A stretch of 64,000 bases of DNA from Andrena cerasifolii. Taxonomy: Eukaryota > Arthropoda > Insecta > Hymenoptera > Andrenidae. The position numbers and the translations under genes are program-made. Positions within the stretch are counted from its first letter, which is position 1. Every line of letters begins with the position of its first letter. The DNA lies in contig NC_135120.1 of the NCBI RefSeq assembly GCF_050908995.1, positions 9,747,433 through 9,811,432 of the forward strand, in the 5' to 3' direction. Positions 12,145 through 23,023 of this stretch are shown in pieces. Under the pieces are notes generated by a model that was not told where the DNA came from, did no database searches, and saw only the letters and a list, made by a program, of their open reading frames with translations.

Positions 12145-12998
12145 CCCCTCAACGACCGACCCCTGAAACGAATGAAATGAAAACCTTCACTGTTTTCCCG
12201 AGCGGTGTAGGAAATACGGCGTTAAGGGGAGGTTCCGGTCTAAAAATCGATTTTTTTTTATTTCATTCTTCGAATGTTCAACCTTTCAGGAATACGTGTT
12301 TAAAAGGATTTATTGAAATTCTGAAAATTCCCGAAATTATAGGCAATTGAGTAGTGGCAAATGAATGGGTAACACCCGGCCACTCAGTATTCACGTAAAA
12401 CTTTAAACGTGTTTTTCTCGAAACAGAGTTGTCAAAACGGTGGGACCTGTATTTCCAAAAGTTATTATCCAATTCGACTGAAACTTTTTTTATTTTGAAG
12501 AATATACTTCTGGCTAGGGAGGGGGGTACCAGAAAAAAACAACAAATTGAAAATTTATAATTTTCAAAGGCGTTGAAAGGATGAACAAAATAGGGAAAAA
12601 GTGATTTCAAACTTCAAGTGTCGTTATTTTCTAAAAAAATGTTATGTTTGTAATTTTTTTCTGGTTTCCTCCCTAGCCAGAAGTATATTCTTCAAAATAA
12701 TAAAAAGTTACAGTCGAATCGGATAATAACTTTTGGAGATACAGGTCCCACAGATTTGGATGATTATTTTGACGCCTTGACTTTAACGACTCCCCAGTGC
12801 CGTCTGCAATGATTAATAATAAAACAAAATATATATTCCTGTAGCTTAAGACATCCTTAATACAATGCAGAAAGTCCCATTAAATTATATATAGTAGTTT
12901 TCCTTTAATTAATTCCTAAATATCACCTATTTTTTGGGGCTCTAAACCGGACGGTCCCCTTAAGGTCCGTACGAGATACTGAGGTGGTCGTTAAAGGG
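12145..12998. mobile_element. piggyBac-like element (TTAA target duplication)
   Basis: TTAA (12141-12144 and 12999-13002) flanks ends CCCCTCAACGACC and the complement of CCCTTTAACGACC, 11 of 13 matching. About 80 bp inside each end a second shared block appears (GTTAAGGGGA at the left, TCCCCTTAAG at the right). At 854 bp it lacks a transposase ORF. A foldback structure (12441-12750) lies inside it. Confidence 0.75.
12441..12750. repeat. Foldback inside the TTAA element
   Basis: Two roughly 100-bp arms (12441-12540 and 12652-12750) are near-perfect inverted copies: TGGGACCTGTATTTCCAAAA at the outer left matches the complement of the outer right, and TATACTTCTGGCTAGGGAGG at the inner left matches the inner right. 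The spacer is about 111 bp. It may be a separate nested MITE or the core of the larger element. Confidence 0.85.
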
Positions 12999-13002
12999 TT
13001 AA

Positions 13003-13987
13003 TTCTTCGTCTTGATTCTACCTGAAGCTACGTTCGTAGGCACTCGGAGGCCTCGAATCGAATTGTCCTCCAAGTGGATCTCGACTCGGTTCGCGCCCGG
13101 CCGACCCAGATGCGAAGGCACGCGAATAAAAAAAAAAAGAGGAGATAAAGGAAGGGAAAGAGAGAGCTCACGCAAACGAAGGGGAATCGGCCGGATAATG
13201 CGTACGTGCAGGTACCAGAGGCATCGGGGAGAAACGGCTCTCACTTTCACGGAGTCGCCGTGACCGAGATAAAGATGGTGGCACCGCTTTACCATCACCA
13301 TACGCCCGTGCTGACCACTAACGTCTCTGCACCATATATGGCTACCGGTGTACACGGCCGCGGCGTTCGTTACGCGGACGGCACACCTGTGTGCGTGCAG
13401 CGCTCTCTGTCCCGGGCGCAGGTAGCCGTCTCGTGTGTCGACAGATCCGAGAGGATCGATAGATCAGTCCTTTAATTACGACCTGTACACTGCTTTACCT
13501 GGACTCGCGGCTTCGCTAGATCCAATCGCGGCGGCGTGTCCTACTGGCACATGCGACGCGCCGACTGGTCGATGTTAATCAAGCCCAGCGTCGCTTGTTA
13601 GCCGGCGCCCTAATTGCATATTATTTCGCCGCTTTTCCTCGACACTCGCCGGGTCTAATCGGGGACTTTTACGCTCGACGATTCACCGTACGTACACCGA
13701 TCGTGGGCGTCGAGTGTTATCGGGTATGGACGCGCCAGAATTGCGACGCTCTGTCGCGTAGCATTCGATGTGGGCTACCGAGGAGTTATGATCACGCGTT
13801 TTATATTTTCTCGAAAATCATATTTGAAGTGCCTTCTAAAATCTCTAAATCAGGTACCCTCTAGTGACCAGTTGCCTTAATTCTGTAATTAATAGCGAGG
13901 GGTAAAATTATCCAGGTGAAATGATCGCAAACGCACGTTCAGGGTGTTTTATTTATTAATATTTGACGGAAGTATAATGCACTTATA
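13003..13987. other. Non-coding CpG-rich sequence
   Basis: Contains an A-run (13128-13138) and CpG-rich DNA. Its 83-118-codon ORFs overlap on both strands and show no recognisable domain. Confidence 0.45.
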
Positions 13988-14266
13988 TCAGGTCGTCAAG
14001 GATGAAATTTGTAGAAAAACAGGCGAAGTTGGTTGATAACTTACAAATATAAGGAATTATTTTATTCATCAAAGTATGCACCCATATTGTCTATACCCTT
14101 TTGCCATTTAAGCGGCAGGTTGTTCAGGCCGGTGGTATAAAACCCTGGCGGACGAGAGTCAATGAATTCCTGGAAGGCCAGTTTTGAAATATTAAGCCAA
14201 TGTCAAATAATAAGCTGTTAAATTTGGCAGTATTCTTAACTACAAATTTCATCCTTGCCAACCTAA
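13988..14266 (-). mobile_element. mariner-like element, internally deleted
   Basis: TA dinucleotides (13986-13987 and 14267-14268) flank inverted ends of about 27 bp, TCAGGTCGTCAAGGATGAAA at the left and TTAGGTTGGCAAGGATGAAA at the right read inward, 24 of 27 matching. TTAGGTTG is a common start of mariner ends. Only the end of the transposase survives between them, so most of a roughly 1.3-kb element has been lost. Confidence 0.9.
14062..14202 (-). pseudogene. mariner transposase C-terminal remnant
   Basis: The minus strand encodes 46 residues ending at a TAA stop (14062-14064). The last part, LPLKWQKGIDNMGAYFDE, has the typical mariner C-terminus (LPxRWQKxIxxxGxYF). Upstream is SRPPGFYTTG, matching the segment just after the catalytic core. 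The reading frame is closed by a TGA just before residue 1, and the DNA-binding domain and catalytic aspartates are absent. The fragment cannot be active. It identifies the element and its orientation. Confidence 0.88.
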
Positions 14267-14268
14267 TA

Positions 14269-16266
14269 CATAGAAAAGTACCAATGAAGCAATAAAGGCC
14301 TTAAGTATAAAGCGTTGACATCGCAGGTACCCCGCAGCTTTTCAGGGCAACTCATTAACTAGGTTGATGTAAACAAATTGTTTGTTTGTTTCTTTTAGGT
14401 TTAAATTCATTCGAGTGAAATTTCACAGATTACGGTTCTACGTTGATTCACCTCCACTGTGTTAAAGGGCAGCGGGAATGGATGGAAGTAGGTAGAATCG
14501 CAATGTTCCACGCGTTTCAGCCTCCCATAAGCGGACATTGGATAGCCCCCGAACGAATTTTGAAATTGCCAACGCGGTTGCACGCGTGGGAAATGATCCC
14601 CGCGTTTCGTCATTGTCTATTCACGCATTGTTCGCATTCCGTGGCTAGGCGACGCGGGCCGCGTGAGCCTCGGCACTTCCTTCCTACGGCGGGAAATGAC
14701 AGATCGCGCATTGAAACGCACGTGTGGACGCTCGGCGCGATTCAACGCGGGGGCCCACGCAACCGTTTAGCCGGGGGGGGGAAAGCGACGGCGACTCGGG
14801 ACATCCCTTTTCGGAATACAAGGGGACAGGCGCGCGTATTGAAAGGGGACATAAAGCAAAACGGAACGAAGGGATTATTTCAGAAAGGGGAAATATGATT
14901 CCTGCGGCGCGTAATAAAAGACGGGGGAATTTCGTAATATCTCATCGAGGGGGGAGGGAGCGCGCGCACCGCCGGTGTATCCTTCGCTCGGGCACAAAGG
15001 AACGCGCTTAGACGGGGGCAAGGTGTGCGCACCGTGTCGAGAAACGATCGCTAACCTTACACGCGAGTCCATATAGAAATCGAAAGTGGATTCTCAGGAT
15101 TTGCCATACTCGAAACACCGATCGTTGCTGGCGTGGACCTGCGCCGAGCCCGATATGGACTCGTCATGGATCCGCCAATCTATCCCCCGCGCTACCTGCG
15201 CTCGATTATGATTCATCCTAGTCGTGTGAACTTGGCTTGATCCCTGGGACAAAGAAAACAGCAGATTTTCTCGTTTCGTAATAGCTCCTTTCCCTCTTCT
15301 GCGAAGGTATACGAATGGTTCGCCGCTTTGCGATTAAAAATCTCCATTAGTGACAAGGAAATTCATCAGTTCTTCGTTGTTTCACCCTTTCACCGCGTGG
15401 TATAAAAGAGACTCGGAATCATCAAGCAAGGAACTGCTATGTGTGATAGAAATTCAAGCAGGTCTGTGCATCGAAACTTTCACTCATATTGTCCTCGATG
15501 AATCGAGGAGTTGAAGTGACAAATGATGCGGGTACCTACCAGAAGCGAAGCTCTTCGGTATTTTCTTTTCAACCATAGCGATGCAGGTATTTATGATCCC
15601 AGATCTATCTTACCACAGTCCTAGAAGCTGAAATAAATTCAAGAGACCTTGTAGAAAACACTGTAAGTGCTAAAGATCAAATTTTTTAGGAGGGAGAAAA
15701 AAATCTTTGACGCCAAGAAAATTGTATATTTTTGAGATTAGTCCCCATCGTTTTATTAGATTGTCAAAGATTGTGGTCGGAAACTATGCACAGAAATGTG
15801 TGATAGACTTGTTAGCCGCAAGAAACGTGGTGGTTTGTGGACTGGAGCTTCGAAGAGGCCACCTACCGAAATTAGTAGTCACGCCCGTTCATGGTCAGAC
15901 TCGAGCGACCAGTGATTTGTCGTGGTTCTCGGTGGACGCGCCAAGGACGCCACGACTTTGTATGTTTCGCGTGTTCTTTGTTAGTATTCTTTTATTAGCT
16001 TCGTCAGTGATGTAACAGATCTCCAGGAGAATCTGCCCCATTCTTGCGGAATAGCGATTCCTTTCTTCGAAGAACGCGGAGGAAATTCTAGTCGCGCGAC
16101 TGCTCACGTGATGCGACCTTGCTTCCTGATTCACAATTCGCATTTTCTACGCCACTTCCACATTTCCTAGATATCCTGCCTTTATAGCTTGAAGTTTAAT
16201 GGCGAATGGTCTAGATGGGTGTTGTTAACGAAATACAAGAGAATATACAGGATATAGTGGATTTAA
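14269..16266. other. Non-coding sequence, mostly CpG-rich
   Basis: The block at 14440-15250 is CpG-rich with a G10 run near 14771. Its longest ORF (14443-14898, 151 codons) has no recognisable domain and runs through low-complexity sequence. The section from 15250 to 16266 is mixed, with no element ends seen. Confidence 0.45.
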
Positions 16267-16268
16267 TA

Positions 16269-16447
16269 AGGTGAATGTCCCAATTTCTGCTCATTTCGTA
16301 TTTTTCTTATTATTATATGCGTTACGTTTGTACTATAGTTGCAACAAAATAATTCTAAATTATTTAAACATTTACGCGAGTGTTGCACGAGCTTGGGGCA
16401 ATACATACATCGCTATTTTTCATCAGCAGAAATACGGACATTCACCT
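16269..16447. mobile_element. TA-flanked MITE, 179 bp
   Basis: TA (16267-16268 and 16448-16449) flanks inverted ends AGGTGAATGTCC followed by two mismatches and then TTTCTGCT, 21 of 23 matching. The interior is short, AT-rich and non-coding. Confidence 0.8.
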
Positions 16448-16449
16448 TA

Positions 16450-19380
16450 ACACACGTTTGTGTTCATTTGATTGGAAACTGAACTTATTCTAAACACCGA
16501 ATAATGTTAACTTCAAATTGTGCCGGTGATTATGAAAGTGTTGTCTAAGTCATGTCTTTTTTGTTACGAGATATTAAAAAATATTTTTCCATTATTGAAA
16601 CAATTCTATCCATTATTGAAAGAAACTATTTTGCAATAATTCTTTCCTAATATTGAAATACAAATCAATATAACATAAAATAAGAGAAATCTGTTTCTTT
16701 TTTACTTATACCACTTTCACCGTGCTGCTCAGTGGTGACAATATTGCATTTCTTTGCATCCCCTACAGTCCACTGAAATATACAAGCGGTTTAATGGAAA
16801 TTCGTCAGTGTCCTGTACATCGGAAGTACCCAGTTTCAATTATTCGTGCTTTGTAATTCTGACATGCATACACGCAGCCCTGTCATAGTTGTAATGAACG
16901 AGTTGTTCTACTACCAACGAGACAAGTGTCAACAGGAAAACACCAGGCTTACCAGCTCTGCCTTATACCACAAGGGTTTGGATCCTCTGTAAGCTACTTA
17001 ATATAAGATTAAGTTTGTTCGACGGGTGAATTCAGCGTAGACACGTGACATCGGATTAATTCAGATAACAGATTGCTACATATTTCTATGTGTCGTTCCT
17101 TTTCTATTCCTCTCGTCGTTTCTGCCTCGATCGATCTTAACGTCATGGTTTATCTACGGGACAGGATATACCCAGCATTTGGTACGAAAAATCACTGTCC
17201 GAGCACAGTGACTCATAGTCGAAATCCGTTACTCGGCAGTATTAAAGTTACGAGAGATTGAATAAAGTACCTAAGTACATGCAAGTTGATTCATGTCGAG
17301 CGACAATATATCGATATAAGGATGAAAAGGAATAAGAAAGTAGTTATTTAGTAGAATAATCTTGACCAGTGGCTCACCCAAATGGGGGGCCAAGGGGTCC
17401 TGGTAACCCTCAAAGTAGAGACTTTGTAAAAAAAAAGAAACCTGGATTTTATTCTTTAAATAAATTTTTATAATCGCCAAATGAATTTCATTGAATTTGC
17501 ATTAAAAATATTTGTATTCGTTTAACTCGGCTCCCCTCAAGATTAAATCCTGACAAGGGAATATCGAACCCGCACACACCGATTTTGATGAGACTGCAGA
17601 TTTGTAGAATAGTAAAAAATATTTGACACATATTTTTTATTACCGGCAATCGTCCACGTTGAAGGGGTGAAAACAGGCCTTAAATTCGGGGGTCGGAAGC
17701 ATATTTTCTGGAATATCACGAGATCTATAAGACGTAGAACAAAGAGTGGCCCAAGAAATAGCCCCTTTTTGGGTCCCACGATTTTGGAACTGAATTTTGT
17801 GCCAAATGATAGCTTATGCTGAGACATCAATCAAGGAGCTAAAAAAGGCCTCATTTTGGGGTCACTCTTTCTTTTCTTTAAAGTGTGTGTTTTTTTAAAA
17901 ATGAATAATTCAGCCCTTGCCCAGTTTTTAGAAATTTTTCTGTGATCCTTAATTCACGCCACATATGTTCTATCGCATTCAAATCAGAACGTCAGATTGA
18001 AGAGATCGTTCAGAACTCTCAAAACAATTATAATACTCCTCAGCTAATACAACATTCACATTTAGGATCGTCGTCTAGACGATACACAGTTTCGACGATG
18101 CACTATCGTACTGATTCCAATTGAACGAGGCCGCGAATAGTTGGCGAAAAATGTACGACACCGCGCGCACGATTATTCATGCCGGCAGGGCAGTTGCCTG
18201 GAACTTACACCATATTTAGATGTAAATTAATGAAGGTGAATCACGAATGGATAGGCCCGGTCGTTTCACGCGATACCGCGGCGCATGAATTTGTTTAAGT
18301 AATTAATTAGCCTGAATAAGATTTCTTATGTAATTTATCGCCCGCGCCGACCATGCATCATCGGCCCCGTAAAAATCGCGATGAATTAATTCCAGTTAAT
18401 TAACCGGCGTCGTAGGAACGGGTGCACGCGGCCCCCCTCGCGTTCTTTCTCGTTCACCTACATTCCGCGGCCGCGAGGGGCCGATTTTTCGCGCGCATCG
18501 CGGGGCAGACACGCGGGGCCGGGCGTGCACGCTGCAAACGGGCATTATGCATGAACACAGGGCATTATCTGCGGTCTTGCCGCGAATAAACGAATCGGGG
18601 CCTTGAGCTTGACGCGGATTTATACGGTGCAAAAACCGGCGCGAGTTATTAAGCATTATTCCCCGGGTAATTTACGGCGCTCGCGGGCAGCCGGTGCACG
18701 CCCGGGCCCGTGGCTCGTCGATAAAACGCCCAGCAGAGAGCCATTGTGAGCCTCCAATCAAGTGAACGACGTTAGATGATTATTGAGCAACCGGTTGCCG
18801 CCTATCTTTCCGTCTCTAATTTTACCTTCACCCGCGCACACACGGTGCACGCCGGTGTATCTGTTCATCTCGTTGCACCTGCACGGGCCCGGCGAGATTT
18901 TCGTAATCGGTTGCCGCGGCGCGTACGGGTTCGCACCCCATGTGAAAAGTCGCTGGTGCCGACCCGTGGATAGCGTTGGCGATCGGGACCCGGGATCACG
19001 AGTCAAAACGCTTGACTCGCCCGTTCACACGGTACAAATTCGCGGCAAACAAAACGGGACCGTACTTTCAATATTGCCTTCACCTGCGGCCTGTTGCACC
19101 GCTCACCGGCACCGTGGACGGCGCCTGGTGCACGCGGCGGCACCGATGGGTACACTTTGTCTGGGTTTAGGCGTGGGGTAATCGGAGTTCCGTGTTATTG
19201 GAATAAATGTGCGGTTCAAGTGAACAGACTAGGTAGCCCTGACTTTATTCGAATTGATTTTTGTGTCTGTATGGTGTTCAGTGACAGGAGTGGTACCTAC
19301 TGCGGGATGTAGGAAGTTCCAGATTTGTGTGGTTATGGCAGTAGTGGGTAGGAAGGTTACGCTTGGTTTTCGATATAATG
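16450..19380. other. Non-coding sequence; AT-rich then CpG-rich
   Basis: From 16450 to 17540 it is AT-rich with a partly repeated CCATTATTGAAA motif near 16590-16620. The stretch 17560-17900 has the look of dispersed repeat DNA but I could not find its ends. From 18100 onward it is CpG-rich, with a cluster of TAAT-core sites listed separately. ORFs have no recognisable domains. Confidence 0.4.
18215..18410. promoter_or_regulatory. Cluster of TAAT-core (homeodomain-type) sites
   Basis: Within 200 bp there are TAAATTAATG, GTAATTAATTAG, GTAATTTATC, GAATTAATTCC and GTTAATTAACC, all with TAAT or ATTA cores, some palindromic, set in otherwise CpG-rich DNA. Such clustering is common in insect enhancers bound by homeodomain factors. 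It is suggestive only; AT-rich words also occur by chance. Confidence 0.25.
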
Positions 19381-19392
19381 GGAATGAATTGA

Positions 19393-19448
19393 GGCATTTG
19401 ATGGAAAAAGGGCACGTAGGCTTGTGCGCCCTTTTTCCATCAAATGCC
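19393..19448 (+). other. Perfect 21-bp hairpin
   Basis: GGCATTTGATGGAAAAAGGG plus C (19393-19413) is exactly mirrored by its complement at 19428-19448, with a 14-nt loop. It ends 22 bp before the 15-bp minisatellite. Perfect short stems like this can arise by template switching during replication. A small-RNA precursor is possible but perfect pairing is unusual for animal microRNAs. Confidence 0.9.
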
Positions 19449-19470
19449 ACAATTGTGAAACCAAATAATA

Positions 19471-20100
19471 GGGAATAGGAATATAGGGAATAGGAATATA
19501 GGGAATAGGAATATAGGGAATAGGAATATAGGGAATAGGAATATAGGGAATAGGAATATAGGGAATAGGAATATAGGGAATAGGAATATAGGGAATAGGA
19601 ATATAGGGAATAGGAATATAGGGAATAGGAATATAGGGAATAGGAATATAGGGAATAGGAATATAGGGAATAGGAATATAGGGAATAGGAATATAGGGAA
19701 TAGGAATATAGGGAATAGGAATATAGGGAATAGGAATATAGGGAATAGGAATATAGGGAATAGGAATATAGGGAATAGGAATATGGGGAATAGGAATATA
19801 GGGAATAGGAATATAGGGAATAGGAATATAGGGAATAGGAATATAGGGAATAGGAATATGGGGAATAGGAATATGGGGAATAGGAATATGGGGAATAGGA
19901 ATATGGGGAATAGGAATATGGGGAATAGGAATATGGGGAATAGGAATATAGGGAATAGGAATATAGGGAATAGGAATATGGGGAATAGGAATATGGGGAA
20001 TAGGAATATGGGGAATAGGAATATAGGGAATAGGAATATGGGGAATAGGAATATAGGGAATAGGAATATAGGGAATAGGAACATAGGGAATAGGAATATA
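19471..20100. repeat. 15-bp minisatellite, 42 copies
   Basis: Forty-two head-to-tail copies of GGGAATAGGAATATA span exactly 630 bp with no indel. Copies 1-20 are identical. From copy 21 on, the last base is often G instead of A (copies 21, 26-31, 34-36 and 38), and copy 41 has ACATA. The + strand has almost no cytosine. Because 15 is a multiple of three and the unit has no stop in four of six frames, long artificial ORFs cross it on both strands, which I do not regard as genes. Confidence 0.98.
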
Positions 20101-20102
20101 GG

Positions 20103-22418
20103 AAGAAAAACACGTTCAAACTTAGTAATAAAGTTGATTTTAATGAGCTTCAAAACTCGTACTTAATAGCGATTTCCAAATCTTTGAACTAGTAGTTTCC
20201 ACAATAATTGACCTCGACAAACGGAAACGGAATCGGCCTTAGGATTGAAAAAAGGTTGGAAACGAACGGCAGTGTCGCGAGCGCCATCCGAGAGCCGTCT
20301 TCCTCTAAAAACATAAGATAAACACGTTAAGGATTAACGCGAGCGCGCCTCGTAAATCCGCACCTTCGAGTTACACGTAATATAATCGTGCTTCCACCAC
20401 GAGTTACCGTATCATCATCCTCCCCGGCGCGGCGCAGAGCGAGCGGAGCGCGTAACGAACCCACGGACACGAATTAACCGCTGCACGTACGAAAGCCGCA
20501 CACCTGGGTACGGCGTGTGCCATGGTGTGCGCCGCGTACCCACCGCGTCACGGTGAAAACGAAACCGATATCTCTGCAGGATCTGCGCCGAGGGCAGGGG
20601 TCACCTACGGAGGGAATTGCTTTATTTAATAAGCCGCGGAGGAAGGACGTTAATAAAGCGGCCAGAGATAAATAATATGGAAAGGCGAGCCGTTCACGTG
20701 TCGCTCGCTCCCCCGTACGCCCCTTCCCACCTGATCACCACGACGCAGACCCGCGCCACGTCCGCGAGGGCATCGGTTAAGCAATCATTGAATTCCCGAC
20801 TGCGAACGCGACCGCGGCGAAATAAAACCAAACGGGACATTCTTTCGAGATCCGAGATTGTTCGCGCGCACGATAACGGGCCACTCGATTCAATGCTACT
20901 GATAATCATCGACTTTCAATGGTACCTCCCCTATTCGCTTCTAACATTATGTTTACCATGTGTTTAACACGACTCAACGATACTCCCACATTATCAGCGC
21001 TACACGATACGAACAGATACGAAGCATTGAAAAACCAAGCCTGGCGCCCTTACGTCCAACGAACCACCGTCGAATTTTTCTGCACATGCGTGCTGGCGTC
21101 GCTATTGGGAAATATTGTGCGAGCGCCATCTACCGAAGTAAGCTCTGTAATCGCGTCAATCGCGTTACAGGACTGGTGTCACACAAGTATTGAAATATTG
21201 CAATAATGTTGTTGTCACTAAATAGTCTGTTAAATTTTACAAAATCGATCATCAAACAGTCGACATTCCCAATACTGCCAATAACAGGTGACAACTAACC
21301 CGATTAGACTGCTTTGATTTTCGCCACCAGATGGCGCAGCGGAAACAAGAAAATACCAATCGGCGGGCGGAAACTTCCGCCGTTCCGGTTCCGTCTGCGC
21401 CTCTCTGCCCGTTGCGCGCGCACGGTCCTAGGGATCGTCGCACGTCGCGCCGATGTGCCGCGAGAGAAACGTATCGTCCTTCATTCGGTCGTTTATTGTT
21501 CGCCCGGGAGCCTGTAAGTGGTTGGCGAGCACGGCCGAGGGATCGCGGTGCAGCCGTTAACCTAGTGAACTCGCTGCGCATGCGTGTGCAAACACCTGGA
21601 TGGCCTGTCGCGCCCGGAGAAACGCGAACCGGCGGAACAATGAAACGGGGGGATGGCTGGTGTCGAGTTTGGACCGACGTTGATACCCGTCCACGCTCGC
21701 GATTCACGCGGAGGCGTGCACGAGGAGAGTGCATCGGGCACAGGATGCACGAGTATGCAACAATGCACCGAGACCATCGACGTAACGACCGATCCCGCCT
21801 ACTGCCAGGGAATTTGTCGTCCTCGGTACGCATGCGCGATAGCCGCGCGCGATTGTCCTCGCGTACTCAAGTTAGGTGCTCGATCCGCGCTGGAATTCTC
21901 CGCCGACACGCTGGGTGAGTCCTCCGCTATAGATTGGCATGCGAATCGCTCTTGTTACTGTACCTAGCCTCTTTTTCTCTGTTTTTGTACGTTACTGTTT
22001 TGAACGATAGTCGTGGCAATGGGGGGTGGTTCTTGCGTGGTTAGTTTTTGAGGAAAATGAATTTGGATTAGTTAAGGGTGTAATTATTCTCTAAGTGTAT
22101 TTTGAACTGTTTGTTTCGTTGACAGTATTGACTCAATTTCTAAAGCTATGTTATGACAATATATAATCGCGAATACCGATATGATCGTTGAAGATTGATT
22201 AATTTTTTTAAGTCGTTTTCCTCGAAAATGAAAGTTCCTAAATTTCAGAATTTTTGCTTATCTTTATTCCTTGCTAGATTGAACTGGATATCTTAGAGCA
22301 CTCTTTATAGGATAATTTAATTACCAATTACTAAATGAATAGGCTTTGATACCTCGCTTGCGTTCGAACTCATGTTTATCTTCAACACGCAACTTCAATA
22401 TTTAAAAACGTACCTATG
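20103..22418. other. Non-coding CpG-rich sequence
   Basis: A CpG-rich block (20220-21960) with several overlapping ORFs up to about 195 codons (21331-21918 plus, 21252-21833 minus). They overlap each other antisense, are arginine-rich and have no recognisable motif, so I treat them as chance. From 21960 on the sequence turns AT-rich. Confidence 0.45.
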
Positions 22419-22420
22419 TA

Positions 22421-22833
22421 GGGTAAACCAACCAGTAATTGACCGCATACCAGTGAATGACCATTAGGCAAAGCAATGGCAATTATAAATTTAAACATTA
22501 TTATATGTTTATAAATGGAGTGTAGCTGCACTTTTAATATCCTATATTTTTATTTACGCGTATTAAGCAAACGTTAATAAGTATAATTCGTATTAAAAGT
22601 ATGCGGTCATTTACTGGGCTTCTACACGTTTTGCATTTTATAATTTTTTTTTTTTAATATACGATATGAACAAGTAATTATTTTTATAGAAATTTAAAGA
22701 AAAATAAATTTAAATGTAATTTCAACAGTTGTTTTGTTGTTATACATAAATATGAATATATAATACTTGAATAAGTATTAATCTCAAAGGTTCATAGATT
22801 CAACAATTCGGTCATTCACTGGTTGGTTTACCC
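22421..22833. mobile_element. TA-flanked MITE, 413 bp
   Basis: TA (22419-22420 and 22834-22835) flanks inverted ends GGGTAAACCAACCAGT followed by nine more bases, 23 of 25 matching. Inner copies of the motif recur (GTGAATGACC at about 22453 and GCGGTCATTTACTGG at about 22607), giving subterminal repeats. The interior is AT-rich with no transposase. Confidence 0.87.
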
Positions 22834-22962
22834 TACTTAAGTTTTAAAAAAAATCAACTACAAATATTCTGTAGAGCAAAGGTGTGAAGGAGGCCATGAA
22901 GGGGGGAATAACTTATGTTTAATTCCATGTCCTTATCGCGCAGTGATATTTATTTAAATTAC

Positions 22963-22967
<5 letters not shown>

Positions 22968-23022
<55 letters not shown>
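22968..23022. repeat. (TA)n microsatellite
   Basis: An uninterrupted AT/TA run of about 55 bp. It is prone to slippage and length variation. Confidence 0.98.

Positions 23023-23023
<1 letters not shown>

Noticed and set aside
19229..20153. Long ORFs (up to 296 codons) of YSPYS-, FPIFL- and GNRNI-type repeats
   Set aside because: They arise because a 15-bp unit without stops is read in four frames on both strands. The frames overlap completely and have no gene signals of their own.
21252..21967. Overlapping ORFs near 195 codons on both strands
   Set aside because: They are arginine-rich, lie in CpG-rich DNA, overlap antisense and lack any motif, splice framework or start context I could trust.
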